Source: Amaranthus tricolor | Taxonomy: Eukaryota; Streptophyta; Magnoliopsida; Caryophyllales; Amaranthaceae | DNA length: 64,000 nucleotides | Direction of reading: 5' to 3' | NCBI RefSeq assembly: GCF_026212465.1 | Contig: NC_080058.1 | Location: 14,435,797 to 14,499,796 of the forward strand | Part shown: positions 47,601-62,600 of the stretch, in pieces | Layout of the letters: each line of letters begins with the position of its first letter | Position numbering within the stretch: the first letter of the stretch is position 1 | Translations under genes and position numbers: made by a program | Notes under the pieces: generated by a model | Seen by the model: the letters and a program-made list of their open reading frames with translations, nothing else | The model's database searches: none | What the model was told of the DNA's origin: nothing

Positions 47601-50600
47601 AGGACCGAGGCTAAAGTGGAAATGGAATCTTGGTACTTGGATCTAGCTATCAAGGTCCTAAAACCATTCTAACAATCCCCGTGGACTCCTAGAAGCTGAG
47701 CCGAAGGAGGGCTGGTCGACAGTTTGCTAGATCAGAATTTTGTTTAAGTGTTTGTGGTTGTTTCGTGTTCTTTTCATGATCATTTGCAGTTTTTGACTGT
47801 GTCATTAATCAAAGCTTACGCACAACATTAATCCTTGCATAACCAAGGCCTTAATCAGCCCCGGTTTCGCATCAAAACCAAGTTTGAGCTACTTTACGCG
47901 CGGAATTCACAAAAACGCTTAAAAACACATAAAATCGCAACTTAACTTCTAATTTCTAGCATATGACTATTATTATCAATTCTGAGCATTTCAACACAAT
48001 AATATATGCCAAATAGTGTTGTGTGCCAAGTTTCGTGCATAACAAACCAAGTTTGAGTACTTTACGCGCGAAATTCACATAAACTCTTAAAAACGCATAA
48101 AATCGCAACTTAACTTCTAATTTCTAGCATATGACTATTATTATCAATTCTGAGCATTTCAACACAATAATATATGCCAAATAGTGTTGTGTGCCAAGTT
48201 TCGTGCATAACAAACCAAGTTTGAGTACTTTACGCGCGAAATTCACAAAAACTCTTAAAAACGCATAAAATCGCAACTTAACTTCTAATTTCTAGCATAT
48301 GACTATTATTATCAATTCTAACCATTTCAACACAATAATATATGCCAAATAGTGTTGTGTGCCAAGTTTCGTGCATAACAAACCATGTTTGACCTACTTT
48401 ACGCGCAAAATTCACAAAAACGCTTAAAAACGCATAAAATCACAACTTAACTTCTAATTTCTAGCGTATGACTATTATTATCAATTCTAACCATTTCAAC
48501 ACAATAATATATGCCAAATAGTGTTGTGTGCCAAGTTTCGTGCATAACAAACCATGTTTGACCTACTTTACGCGCGAAATTGACAAATAAAAACGCGAAA
48601 TTGACAGCATCAAACTAGTGACCAGACCACCTTGCACGACACGTGGAGACCAAACCTATGCATCCAGGACCGAGGCTAAAGTGGAAATGGAATCTTGGTA
48701 CTTGGAACTAGCTATCAAGGTCCTAAAACCATTCTAACAATCCCCGTGGACTCCTAGAAGCTGAGCCGAAGGAGGGCTGGTCGACAGTTTGCTAGATCAG
48801 AATTTTGTTTAAGTGTTTGTGGTTGTTTCGTGTTCTTTTCATGATCATTTGTAGTTTTTGACTGTGTCATTAATCAAAGCTTACGCACAACGTTAATCCT
48901 TGCATAACCAAGGCCTTAATCAGCCCCGGTTTCGCATCAAAACCAAGTTTGAGCTACTTTACGCGCGGAATTCACAAAAATGCTTAAAAACGCATAAAAT
49001 CGCAAATTAACTTCTAATTTCTAGCATATAACTATTATTATCAAGTATAACCATTTCAACACAATAATATATGCCAAATAGTGTTGTGTGCCAAGTTTCG
49101 TGCATAACAAACCATGTTTGACCTACTTTACGCGCGAAATTGACAAAAACGCTTAAAAACCCATAAAATCGCAACTTAACTTCTAATTTCTAGCATATGA
49201 GTATTATTATCAAGTATAACCATTTCAACATAATAATATATGCCAAATAGTGTTGTGTTCCAAGTGTCGTGCATAACAAACCATGTTTGACCTACTTTAC
49301 GCGCGAAATTGACAAAAACGCTTAAAAACGCTTAAAATCGCAACTTAACTTCTAATTTCTAGCATATGACTATGATTATCAATTCTAACCATTTCAACAC
49401 AATAATATATGCCAAATAGTGTTGTGTGCCAAGTTTCGTGCATAACAAACCATGTTTGACCTACTTTACGCGCGAAATTGACAAATAAAAACGTGAAATT
49501 GACAGCATCAAACTAGTGACCAGACCACCTTGCACGACACGTGGAGACCAAACCTATGCATCCAGGACCGAGGCTAATGTGGAAATGGAATCTTGGTACT
49601 TGGATCTAGCTATCAAGGTCCTAAAACCATTCTAACAATCCCCGTGGACTCCTAGAAGCTGAGCCGAAGGAGGGCTGGTCGACAGTTTGCTAGATCAGAA
49701 TTTTGTTTAAGTGTTTGTGGTTGTTTCGTGTTCTTTTCATGATCATTTGTAGTTTTTGACTGTGTCATTAATCAAAGCTTACGCACAACATTAATCCTTG
49801 CATAACCAAGGCCTTAATCAGCCCCGGTTTCGCATCAAAACCAAGTTTGAGCTACTTTACGCGCAGAATTCACAAAAATGCTTAAAAACGCATAAAATCG
49901 CAAATTAACTTCTAATTTCTAGCATATGACTATTATTATCATGTATAACCATTTCAACACAATAATATATGCCAAATAGTGTTGTGTGCCATGTTTCGTG
50001 CATAACAAACCATGTTTGACCTACTTTACGCGCGAAATTGACAAAAACGCTTAAAAACCCATAAAATCGCAACTTAACTTCTAATTTCTAGCATATGAGT
50101 ATTATTATCAAGTATAACCATTTCAACACAATAATATATGCCAAATAGTGTTGTGTGCCAAGTGTCGTGCATAACAAACCATGTTTGACCTACTTTACGC
50201 GCGAAATTGACAAAAACGCTTAAAAACGCATAAAATCGCAACTTAACTTCTAATTTCTAGCATATGACTATTATTATCAATTCTAACCATTTCAACACAA
50301 TAATATATGCCAAATAGTGTTGTGTGCCAAGTTTCGTGCATAACAAACCATGTTTGACATACTTTACGCGCGAAATTGACAAATAAAAACGCGAAATTGA
50401 CAGCATCAAACTAGTGACCAGACCACCTTGCACGACACGTGGAGACCAAACCTATGCATCCAGGACCGAGGCTAAAGTGGAAATGGAATCTTGGTACTTG
50501 GATCTAGCTATCAAGGTCCTAAAACCATTCTAACAATCCCCGTGGACTCCTAGAAGCTGAGCCGAAGGAGGGCTGGTCGACAGTTTGCTAGATCAGAATT

Positions 50601-53600
50601 TTGTTTAAGTGTTTGTGGTTGTTTCGTGTTCTTTTCATGATCATTTGCAGTTTTTGACTGTGTCATTAATCAAAGCTTACGCACAACATTAATCCTTGCA
50701 TAACCAAGGCCTTAATCAGCCCCGGTTTCGCATCAAAACCAAGTTTGAGCTACTTTACGCGCGGAATTCACAAAAACGCTTAAAAACACATAAAATCGCA
50801 ACTTAACTTCTAATTTCTAGCATATGACTATTATTATCAATTCTGAGCATTTCAACACAATAATATATGCCAAATAGTGTTGTGTGCCAAGTTTCGTGCA
50901 TAACAAACCAAGTTTGAGTACTTTACGCGCGAAATTCACAAAAACTCTTAAAAACGCATAAAATCGCAACTTAACTTCTAATTTCTAGCATATGACTATT
51001 ATTATCAATTCTGAGCATTTCAACACAATAATATATGCCAAATAGTGTTGTGTGCCAAGTTTCGTGCATAACAAACCAAGTTTGAGTACTTTACGCGCGA
51101 AATTCACAAAAACTCTTAAAAACGCATAAAATCGCAACTTAACTTCTAATTTCTAGCATATGACTATTATTATCAATTCTAACCATTTCAACACAATAAT
51201 ATATGCCAAATAGTGTTGTGTGCCAAGTTTCGTGCATAACAAACCATGTTTGACCTACTTTACGCGCAAAATTCACAAAAACGCTTAAAAACGCATAAAA
51301 TCACAACTTAACTTCTAATTTCTAGCGTATGACTATTATTATCAATTCTAACCATTTCAACACAATAATATATGCCAAATAGTGTTGTGTGCCAAGTTTC
51401 GTGCATAACAAACCATGTTTGACCTACTTTACGCGCGAAATTGACAAATAAAAAAGCGAAATTGACAGCATCAAACTAGTGACCAGACCACCTTGCACGA
51501 CACGTGGAGACCAAACCTATGCATCCAGGACCGAGGCTAAAGTGGAAATGGAATCTTGGTACTTGGATCTAGCTATCAAGGTCCTAAAACCATTCTAACA
51601 ATCCCCGTGGACTCCTAGAAGCTGAGCCGAAGGAGGGCTGGTCGACAGTTTGCTAGATCAGAATTTTGTTTAAGTGTTTGTGGTTGTTTCGTGTTCTTTT
51701 CATGATCATTTGTAGTTTTTGACTGTGTCATTAATCAAAGCTTACGCACAACATTAATCCTTGCATAACCAAGGCCTTAATCAGCCCCGGTTTCGCATCA
51801 AAACCAAGTTTGAGCTACTTTACGCGCGGAATTCACAAAAATGCTTAAAAACGCATAAAATCGCAAATTAACTTCTAATTTCTAGCATATAACTATTATT
51901 ATCAAGTATAACCATTTCAACACAATAATATATGCCAAATAGTGTTGTGTGCCAAGTTTCGTGCATAACAAACCATGTTTGACCTACTTTACGCGCGAAA
52001 TTGACGAAAACGCTTAAAAACCCATAAAATCGCAACTTAACTTCTAATTTCTAGCATATGAGTATTATTATCAAGTATAACCATTTCAACATAATAATAT
52101 ATGCCAAATAGTGTTGTGTGCCAAGTGTCGTGCATAACAAACCATGTTTGACCTACTTTACGCGCGAAATTGACAAAAACGCTTAAAAACGCTTAAAATC
52201 GCAACTTAACTTCTAATTTCTAGCATATGACTATGATTATCAATTCTAACCATTTCAACACAATAGTATATGCCAAATAGTGTTGTGTGCCAAGTTTCGT
52301 GCATAACAAACCATGTTTGACCTACTTTACGCGCGAAATTGACAAATAAAAACGTGAAATTGACAGCATCAAACTAGTGACCAGACCACCTTGCACGACA
52401 CGTGGAGACCAAACCTATGCATCCAGGACCGAGGCTAATGTGGAAATGGAATCTTGGTACTTGGATCTAGCTATCAAGGTCCTAAAACCATTCTAACAAT
52501 CCCCGTGGACTCCTAGAAGCTGAGCCGAAGGAGGGCTGGTCGACAGTTTGCTAGATCAGAATTTTGTTTAAGTGTTTGTGGTTGTTTCGTGTTCTTTTCA
52601 TGATCATTTGCAGTTTTTGACTGTGTCATTAATCAAAGCTTACGCACAACATTAATCCTTGCATAACCAAGGCCTTAATCAGCCCCGGTTTCGCATCAAA
52701 ACCAAGTTTGAGCTACTTTACGCGCGGAATTCACAAAAACGCTTAAAAACGCATAAAATCGCAACTTAACTTCTAATTTCTAGCATATGACTATTATTAT
52801 CAATTCTGAGCATTTCAACACAATAATATATGCCAAATAGTGTTGTGTGCCAAGTTTCGTGCATAACAAACCAAGTTTGAGTACTTTACGCGCGAAATTC
52901 ACAAAAACTCTTAAAAACGCATAAAATCGCAACTTAACTTCTAATTTCTAGCATATGACTATTATTATCAATTCTAACCATTTCAACACAATAATATATG
53001 CCAAATAGTGTTGTGTGCCAAGTTTCGTGCATAACAAACCATGTTTGACCTACTTTACGTGCAAAATTCACAAAAACGCTTAAAAACGCATAAAATCACA
53101 ACTTAACTTCTAATTTCTAGCGTATGACTATTATTATCAATTCTAACCATTTCAACACAATAATATATGCCAAATAGTGTTGTGTGCCAAGTTTCGTGCA
53201 TAACAAACCATGTTTGACCTATTTTACGCGCGAAATTGACAAATAAAAACGCGAAATTGACAGCATCAAACTAGTGACCAGACCACCTTGCACGACACGT
53301 GGAGACCAAACCTATGCATCCAGGACCGAGGCTAAAGTGGAAATGGAATCTTGGTACTTGGATCTAGCTATCAAGGTCCTAAAACCATTCTAACAATCCC
53401 CGTGGACTCCTAGAAGCTGAGCCGAAGGAGGGCTGGTCGACGGTTTGCTAGATCAGAATTTTGTTTAAGTGTTTGTGGTTGTTTCGTGTTCTTTTCATGA
53501 TCATTTGCAGTTTTTGACTGTGTCATTAATCAACGCTTACGCACAACATTAATCCTTGCATAACCAAGGCCTTAATCAGCCCCGGTTTCGCATCAAAACC

Positions 53601-56600
53601 AAGTTTGAGCTACTTTACGCGCGGAATTCACAAAAACGCTTAAAAACGCATAAAATCGCAACTTAACTTCTAATTTCTAGCATATGACTATTATTATCAA
53701 TTCTGAGAATTTCAACACAATAATATATGCCAAATAGTGTTGTGTGCCAAGTTTCGTGCATAACAAACCAAGTTTGAGTACTTTACGCGCGAAATTCACA
53801 AAAACGCTTAAAAACGCATAAAATCGCAACTTAACTTCTAATTTCTAGCATATGACTATTATTATCAAGTATAACCATTTCAACACAAAAATATATGCCA
53901 AATAGTGTTGTGTGCCAAGTTTCGTGCATAACAAACCATGTTTGACCTACTTTACGCGCGAAATTGACAAAAACGCTTAAAAACCCATAAAATCGCAACT
54001 TAACTTCTAATTTCTAGCGTATGACTATTATTATCAATTCTAACCATTTCAACACAATAATATATGCCAAATAGTGTTGTGTGCCAAGTTTCGTGCATAA
54101 CAAACCATGTTTGACCTACTTTACGCGCGAAATTGCCAAAAACGCTTAAAAACGCATAAAATCGCAACTTAACTTCTAATTTCTAGCATATGACTATTAT
54201 TATCAATTCTAACCATTTCAACACAATAATATATGCCAAATAGTGTTGTGTGCCAAGTTTCGTGCATAACAAACCATGTTTGGCCTACTTTACGCGCGAA
54301 ATTGACAAATAAAAACGCCAAATTGACAACATCAAACTAGTGACCAGACCACCTTGCACGACACGTGGAGACCAAACCTATGCATCCAGGACCGAGGCTA
54401 AAGTGGAAATGGAATCTTGGTACTTGGATCTAGCTATCAAGGTCCTAAAACCATTCTAACAATCCCCGTGGACTCCTAGAAGCTGAGCCGAAGGAGGGCT
54501 GGTCGACAGTTTGCTAGATCAGAATTTTGTTTAAGTGTTTGTGGTTATTTCGTGTTCTTTTCATGATCATTTGCAGTTTTTGACTGTGTCATTAATCAAA
54601 GCTTACGCACAACATTAATCCTTGCATAACCAAGGCCTTAATCAGCCCCGGTTTCGCATCAAAACCAAGTTTGAGCTACTTTACGCGCGGAATTCACAAA
54701 AACGCTTAAAAACGCATAAAATCGCAACTTAACTTCTAATTTCTAGCATATGACTATTATTATCAATTCTGAGCATTTCAACACAATAATATATGCCAAA
54801 TAGTGTTGTGTGCCAAGTTTCGTGCATAACAAACCAAGTTTGAGTACTTTACGCGCGAAATTCACAAAAACTCTTAAAAACGCATAAAATCGCAACTTAA
54901 CTTCTAATTTCTAGCATATGACTATTATTATCAATTCTAACCATTTCAACACAATAATATATGCCAAATAGTGTTGTGTGCCAAGTTTCGTGCATAACAA
55001 ACCATGTTTGACCTACTTTACGCGCGAAATTGACAAATAAAAACGCGAAATTGACAGCATCAAACTAGTGACCAGACCACCTTGCACGACACGTGGAGAC
55101 CAAACCTATGCATCCAGGACCGAGGCTAAAGTGGAAATGTAATCTTGGTACTTGGATCTAGCTATGAAGGTCCTAAAACCATTCTAACAATCCCCGTGGA
55201 CTCCGAGAAGCTGAGCCGAAGGAGGACTGGTCGACAGTTTGCTAGATCAGAATTTTGTTTAAGTGTTTGTGGTTGTTTCGTGTTCTTTTCATGATCATTT
55301 GCAGTTTTTGACTGTGTCATTAATCAACGCTTACGCACAACATTAATCCTTGCATAACCAAGGCCTTAATCAGCCCCGGTTTCGCATCAAAACCAAGTTT
55401 GAGCTACTTTACGCGCGGAATTCACAAAAACGCTTAAAAACGCATAAAATCGCAACTTAACTTCTAATTTCTAGCATATGACTATTATTATCAATTCTGA
55501 GCATTTCAACACAATAATATATGCCAAATAGTGTTGTGTGCCAAGTTTCGTGCATAACAAACCAAGTTTGAGTACTTTACGCGCGAAATTCACAAAAACG
55601 CTTAAAAACGCATAAAATCGCAACTTAACTTCTAATTTCTAGCATATGACTATTATTATCAAGTATAACCATTTCAACACAAAAATATATGCCAAATAGT
55701 GTTGTGTGCCAAGTTTCGTGCATAACAAACCATGTTTGACCTACTTTACGCGCGAAATTGACAAAAACGCTTAAAAACCCATAAAATCGCAACTTAACTT
55801 CTAATTTCTAGCGTATGACTATTATTATCAATTCTAACCATTTCAACACAATAATATATGCCAAATAGTGTTGTGTGCCAAGTTTCGTGCATAACAAACC
55901 ATGTTTGACCTACTTTACGCGCGAAATTGCCAAAAACGCTTAAAAACGCATAAAATCGCAACTTAACTTCTAATTTCTAGCATATGACTATTATTATCAA
56001 TTCTAACCATTTCAACACAATAATATATGCCAAATAGTGTTGTGTGCCAAGTTTCGTGCATAACAAACCATGTTTGGCCTACTTTACGCGCGAAATTGAC
56101 AAATAAAAACGCCAAATTGACAACATCAAACTAGTGACCAGACCACCTTGCACGACACGTGGAGACCAAACCTATGCATCCAGGACCGAGGCTAAAGTGG
56201 AAATGGAATCTTGGTACTTGGATCTAGCTATCAAGGTCCTAAAACCATTCTAACAATCCCCGTGGACTCCTAGAAGCTGAGCCGAAGGAGGGCTGGTCGA
56301 CAGTTTGCTAGATCAGAATTTTGTTTAAGTGTTTGTGGTTATTTCGTGTTCTTTTCATGATCATTTGCAGTTTTTGACTGTGTCATTAATCAAAGCTTAC
56401 GCACAACATTAATCCTTGCATAACCAAGGCCTTAATCAGCCCCGGTTTCGCATCAAAACCAAGTTTGAGCTACTTTACGCGCGGAATTCACAAAAACGCT
56501 TAAAAACGCATAAAATCGCAACTTAACTTCTAATTTCTAGCATATGACACAATTCTGAGCATGTCAACACAATAATATATGCCAAATAGTGTTGTGTGCC

Positions 56601-59600
56601 AAGTTTCGTGCATAACAAACCAAGTTTGAATATTTTACGCGCGAAATTCACAAAAACGCTTAAAAACGCATAAAATCGCAACTTAACTTCTAATTTCTAG
56701 CATATGACTATTATTATCAATTCTAACCATTTCAACACAATAATATATGCCAAATAGTGTTGTGTGCCAAGTTTCGTGCATAACAAACCATGTTTGACCT
56801 ACTTTACGCGCGAAATTCACAAAAACGCTTAAAAACGCATAAAATCGCAACTTAACTTCTAATTTCTAGCGTATGACTATTATTATCAATTCTAACCATT
56901 TCAACACAATAATATATGCCAAATAGTGTTGTGTGCCAAGTTTCGTGCATAACAAACCATGTTTGACCTACTTTACGCGCGAAATTGACAAATAAAAACG
57001 CGAAATTGACAGCATCAAACTAGTGACCAGACCACCTTGCACGACACGTGGAGACCAAACCTATGCATCCAGGACCGAGGCTAAAGTGGAAATGGAATCT
57101 TGGTACTTGGATCTAGCTATCAAGGTCCTAAAACCATTCTAACAATCCCCGTGGACTCCTAGAAGCTGAGCCGAAGGAGGATTGGTCGACAGTTTGCTAG
57201 ATCAGAATTTTGTTTAAGTGTTTGTGGTTGTTTCGTGTTCTTTTCATGATCATTTGCAGTTTTTGACTGTGTCATTAATCAACGCTTACGCACAACATTA
57301 ATCCTTGCATAACCAAGGCCTTAATCAGCCCCGGTTTCGCATCAAAACCAAGTTTGAGCTACTTTACGCGCGGAATTCACAAAAACGCTTAAAAACGCAT
57401 AAAATCGCAACTTAACTTCTAATTTCTAGCATATGACTATTATTATCAATTCTGAGCATTTCAACACAATAATATATGCCAAATAGTGTTGTGTGCCAAG
57501 TTTCGTGCATAACAAACCAAGTTTGAGTACTTTACGCGCGAAATTCACAAAAACGCTTAAAAACGCATAAAATCGCAACTTAACTTCTAATTTCTAGCAT
57601 ATGACTATTATTATCAAGTATAACCATTTCAACACAAAAATATATGCCAAATAGTTTTGTGTGCCAAGTTTCGTGCATAACAAACCATGTTTGACCTACG
57701 TTACGCGCGAAATTGACAAAAACGCTTAAAAACCCATAAAATCGCAACTTAACTTCTAATTTCTAGCGTATGACTATTATTATCAATTCTAACCATTTCA
57801 ACACAATAATATATGCCAAATAGTGTTGTGTGCCAAGTTTCGTGCATAACAAACCATGTTTGACCTACTTTACGCGCGAAATTGCCAAAAACGCTTAAAA
57901 ACGCATAAAATCGCAACTTAACTTCTAATTTCTAGCATATGACTATTATTATCAATTCTAACCATTTCAACACAATAATATATGCCAAATAGTGTTGTGT
58001 GCCAAGTTTCGTGCATAACAAACCATGTTTGGCCTACTTTACGCGCGAAATTGACAAATAAAAACGCCAAATTGACAACATCAAACTAGTGACCAGACCA
58101 CCTTGCACGACACGTGGAGACCAAACCTATGCATCCAGGACCGAGGCTAAAGTGGAAATGGAATCTTGGTACTTGGATCTAGCTATCAAGGTCCTAAAAC
58201 CATTCTAACAATCCCCGTGGACTCCTAGAAGCTGAGCCGAAGGAGGGCTGGTCGACAGTTTGCTAGATCAGAATTTTGTTTAAGTGTTTGTGGTTATTTC
58301 GTGTTCTTTTCATGATCATTTGCAGTTTTTGACTGTGTCATTAATCAAAGCTTACGCACAACATTAATCCTTGCATAACCAAGGCCTTAATCAGCCCCGG
58401 TTTCGCATCAAAACCAAGTTTGAGCTACTTTACGCGCGGAATTCACAAAAACGCTTAAAAACGCATAAAATCGCAACTTAACTTCTAATTTCTAGCATAT
58501 GACACAATTCTGAGCATGTCAACACAATAATATATGCCAAATAGTGTTGTGTGCCAAGTTTCGTGCATAACAAACCAAGTTTGAATATTTTACGCGCGAA
58601 ATTCACAAAAACGCTTAAAAACGCATAAAATCGCAACTTAACTTCTAATTTCTAGCATATGACTATTATTATCAATTCTAACCATTTCAACACAATAATA
58701 TATGCCAAATAGTGTTGTGTGCCAAGTTTCGTGCATAACAAACCATGTTTGACCTACTTTACGCGCGAAATTCACAAAAACGCTTAAAAACGCATAAAAT
58801 CGCAACTTAACTTCTAATTTCTAGCGTATGACTATTATTATCAATTCTAACCATTTCAACACAATAATATATGCCAAATAGTGTTGTGTGCCAAGTTTCG
58901 TGCATAACAAACCATGTTTGACCTACTTTACGCGCGAAATTGACAAATAAAAACGCGAAATTGACAGCATCAAACTAGTGACCAGACCACCTTGCACGAC
59001 ACGTGGAGACCAAACCTATGCATCCAGGACCGAGGCTAAAGTGGAAATGGAATCTTGGTACTTGGATCTAGCTATCAAGGTCCTAAAACCATTCTAACAA
59101 TCCCCGTGGACTCCTAGAAGCTGAGCCGAAGGAGGATTGGTCGACAGTTTGCTAGATCAGAATTTTGTTTAAGTGTTTGTGGTTGTTTCGTGTTCTTTTC
59201 ATGATCATTTGCAGTTTTTGACTGTGTCATTAATCAACGCTTACGCACAACATTAATCCTTGCATAACCAAGGCCTTAATCAGCCCCGGTTTCGCATCAA
59301 AACCAAGTTTGAGCTACTTTACGCGCGGAATTCACAAAAACGCTTAAAAACGCATAAAATAGCAACTTAACTTCTAATTTCTAGCATATGACTATTATTA
59401 TCAATTCTGAGCATTTCAACACAATAATATATGCCAAATAGTGTTGTGTGCCAAGTTTCGTGCATAACAAACCAAGTTTGAGTACTTTACGCGCGAAATT
59501 CACAAAAACGCTTAAAAACGCATAAAATCGCAACTTAACTTCTAATTTCTAGCATATGACTATTATTATAGAGTATAACCATTTCAACACAAAAATATAT

Positions 59601-62600
59601 GCCAAATAGTGTTGTGTGCCAAGTTTCGTGCATAACAAACCATGTTTGACCTACTTTACGCGCGAAATTGACAAATAAAAACGCGAAATTGACAGCATCA
59701 AACTAGTGACCAGACCACCTTGCACGACACGTGGAGACCAAACCTATGCATCCAGGACCGAGGCTAAAGTGGAAATGTAATCTTGGTACTTGGATCTAGC
59801 TATTAAGGTCCTAAAACCATTCTAACAATCCCCGTGGACTCCGAGAAGCTGAGCCGAAGGAGGACTGGTCGACAGTTTGCTAGATCAGAATTTTGTTTAA
59901 GTGTTTGTGGTTGTTTCGTGTTCTTTTCATGATCATTTGCAGTTTTTGACTGTGTCATTAATCAACGCTTACGCACAACATTAATCCTTGCATAACCAAG
60001 GCCTTAATCAGCCCCGGTTTCGCATCAAAACCAAGTTTGAGCTACTTTACGCGCGGAATTCACAAAAACGCTTAAGAACGCATAAAATCGCAACTTAACT
60101 TCTAATTTCTAGCATATGACTATTATTATCAATTCTGAGCATTTCAACACAATAATATATGCCAAATAGTGTTGTGTGCCAAGTTTCGTGCATAACAAAC
60201 CAAGTTTGAATACTTTACGCGCGAAATTCACAAAAACTCTTAAAAACGCATAAAATCGCAACTTAACTTCTAATTTCTAGCATATGACTATTATTATCAA
60301 TTCTAACCATTTCAACACAATAATATATGCCAAATAGTGTTGTGTGCCAAGTTTCGTGCATAACAAACCATGTTTGACCTACTTTACGCGCGAAATTGAC
60401 AAAAACGCTTAAAAACCCATAAAATCGCAACTTAACTTCTAATTTCTAGCGTATGACTATTATTATCAATTCTAACCATTTCAACACAATAGTATATGCC
60501 AAATAGTGTTGTGTGCCAAGTTTCGTGCATAACAAACCATGTTTGACCTACTTTACGCGCGAAATTGACAAAAACGCTTAAAAACGCATAAAATCGCAAC
60601 TTAACTTCTAATTTCTAGCATATGACTATTATTATCAATTCTAACCTTTTCAACACAATAATATATGCCAAATAGTGTTGTGTGCCAAGTTTCGTGCATA
60701 ACAAACCATGTTTGACCTACTTTACGCGCGAAATTGACAAATAAAAACGCGAAATTGACAGCATCAAACTAGTGACCAGACCACCTTGCACGACACGTGG
60801 AGACCAAACCTATGCATCCAGGACCGAGGCTAAAGTGGAAATGTAATCTTGGTACTTGGATCTAGCTATGAAGGTCCTAAAACCATTCTAACAATCCCCG
60901 TGGACTCCGAGAAGCTGAGCCGAAGGAGGACTGGTCGACAGTTTGCTAGATCAGAATTTTGTTTAAGTGTTTGTGGTTGTTTCGTGTTCTTTTCATGATC
61001 ATTTGCAGTTTTTGACTGTGTCATTAATCAACGCTTACGCACAACATTAATCCTTGCATAACCAAGGCCTTAATCAGCCCCGGTTTCGCATCAAAACCAA
61101 GTTTGAGCTACTTTACGCGCGGAATTCACAAAAACGCTTAAAAACGCATAAAATCGCAACTTAACTTCTAATTTCTAGCATATGACTATTATTATCAATT
61201 CTGAGCATTTCAACACAATAATATATGCCAAATAGTGTTGTGTGCCAAGTTTCGTGCATAACAAACCAAGTTTGAATACTTTACGCGCGAAATTCACAAA
61301 AACTCTTAAAAACGCATAAAATCGCAACTTAACTTCTAATTTCTAGCATATGACTATTATTATCAATTCTAACAATTTCAACACAATAATATATGCCAAA
61401 TAGTGTTGTGTGCCAAGTTTCGTGCATAACAAACCATGTTTGACCTACTTTACGCGCGAAATTCACAAAAACGCTTAAAAACGCATAAAATCGCAACTTA
61501 ACTTCTAATTTCTAGCGTATGACTATTATTATCAATTCTAACCATTTCAACACAATAATATATGCCAAATAGTGTTGTGTGCCAAGTTTCGTGCATAACA
61601 AACCATGTTTGACCTACTTTACGCGCGAAATTGACAAATAAAAACGCGAAATTGACAGCATCAAACTAGTGACCAGACCACCTTGCACGACACGTGGAGA
61701 CCAAACCTATGCATCCGGGACCGAGGCTAAAGTGGAAATGGAATCTTGGTACTTGGATCTAGCTATCAAGGTCCTAAAACCATTCTAACAATCCCCGTGG
61801 ACTCCTAGAAGCTGAGCCGAAGGAGGATTGGTCGACAGTTTGCTAGATCAGAATTTTGTTTAAGTGTTTGTGGTTGTTTCGTGTTCTTTTCATGATCATT
61901 TGCAGTTTTTGACTGTGTCATTAATCAACGCTTACGCACAACATTAATCCTTGCATAACCAAGGCCTTAATCAGCCCCGGTTTCGCATCAAAACCAAGTT
62001 TGAGCTACTTTACGCGCGGAATTCACAAAAACGCTTAAAAACGCATAAAATAGCAACTTAACTTCTAATTTCTAGCATATGACTATTATTATCAATTCTG
62101 AGCATTTCAACACAATAATATATGCCAAATAGTGTTGTGTGCCAAGTTTCGTGCATAACAAACCAAGTTTGAGTACTTTACGCGCGAAATTCACAAAAAC
62201 GCTTAAAAACGCATAAAATCGCAACTTAACTTCTAATTTCTAGCATATGACTATTATTATAGAGTATAACCATTTCAACACAAAAATATATGCCAAATAG
62301 TGTTGTGTGCCAAGTTTCGTGCATAACAAACCATGTTTGACCTACTTTACGCGCGAAATTGACAAAAACGCTTAAAAACCCATAAAATCGCAACTTAACT
62401 TCTAATTTCTAGCGTATGAATATTATTATCAATTCTAACCATTTCAACACAATAGTATATGCCAAATAGTGTTGTGTGCCAAGTTTCGTGCATAACAAAC
62501 CATGTTTGACCTACTTTACGCGCGAAATTGACAAAAACGCTTAAAAACGCATAAAATCGCAACTTAACTTCTAATTTCTAGCATATGACTATTATTATCA

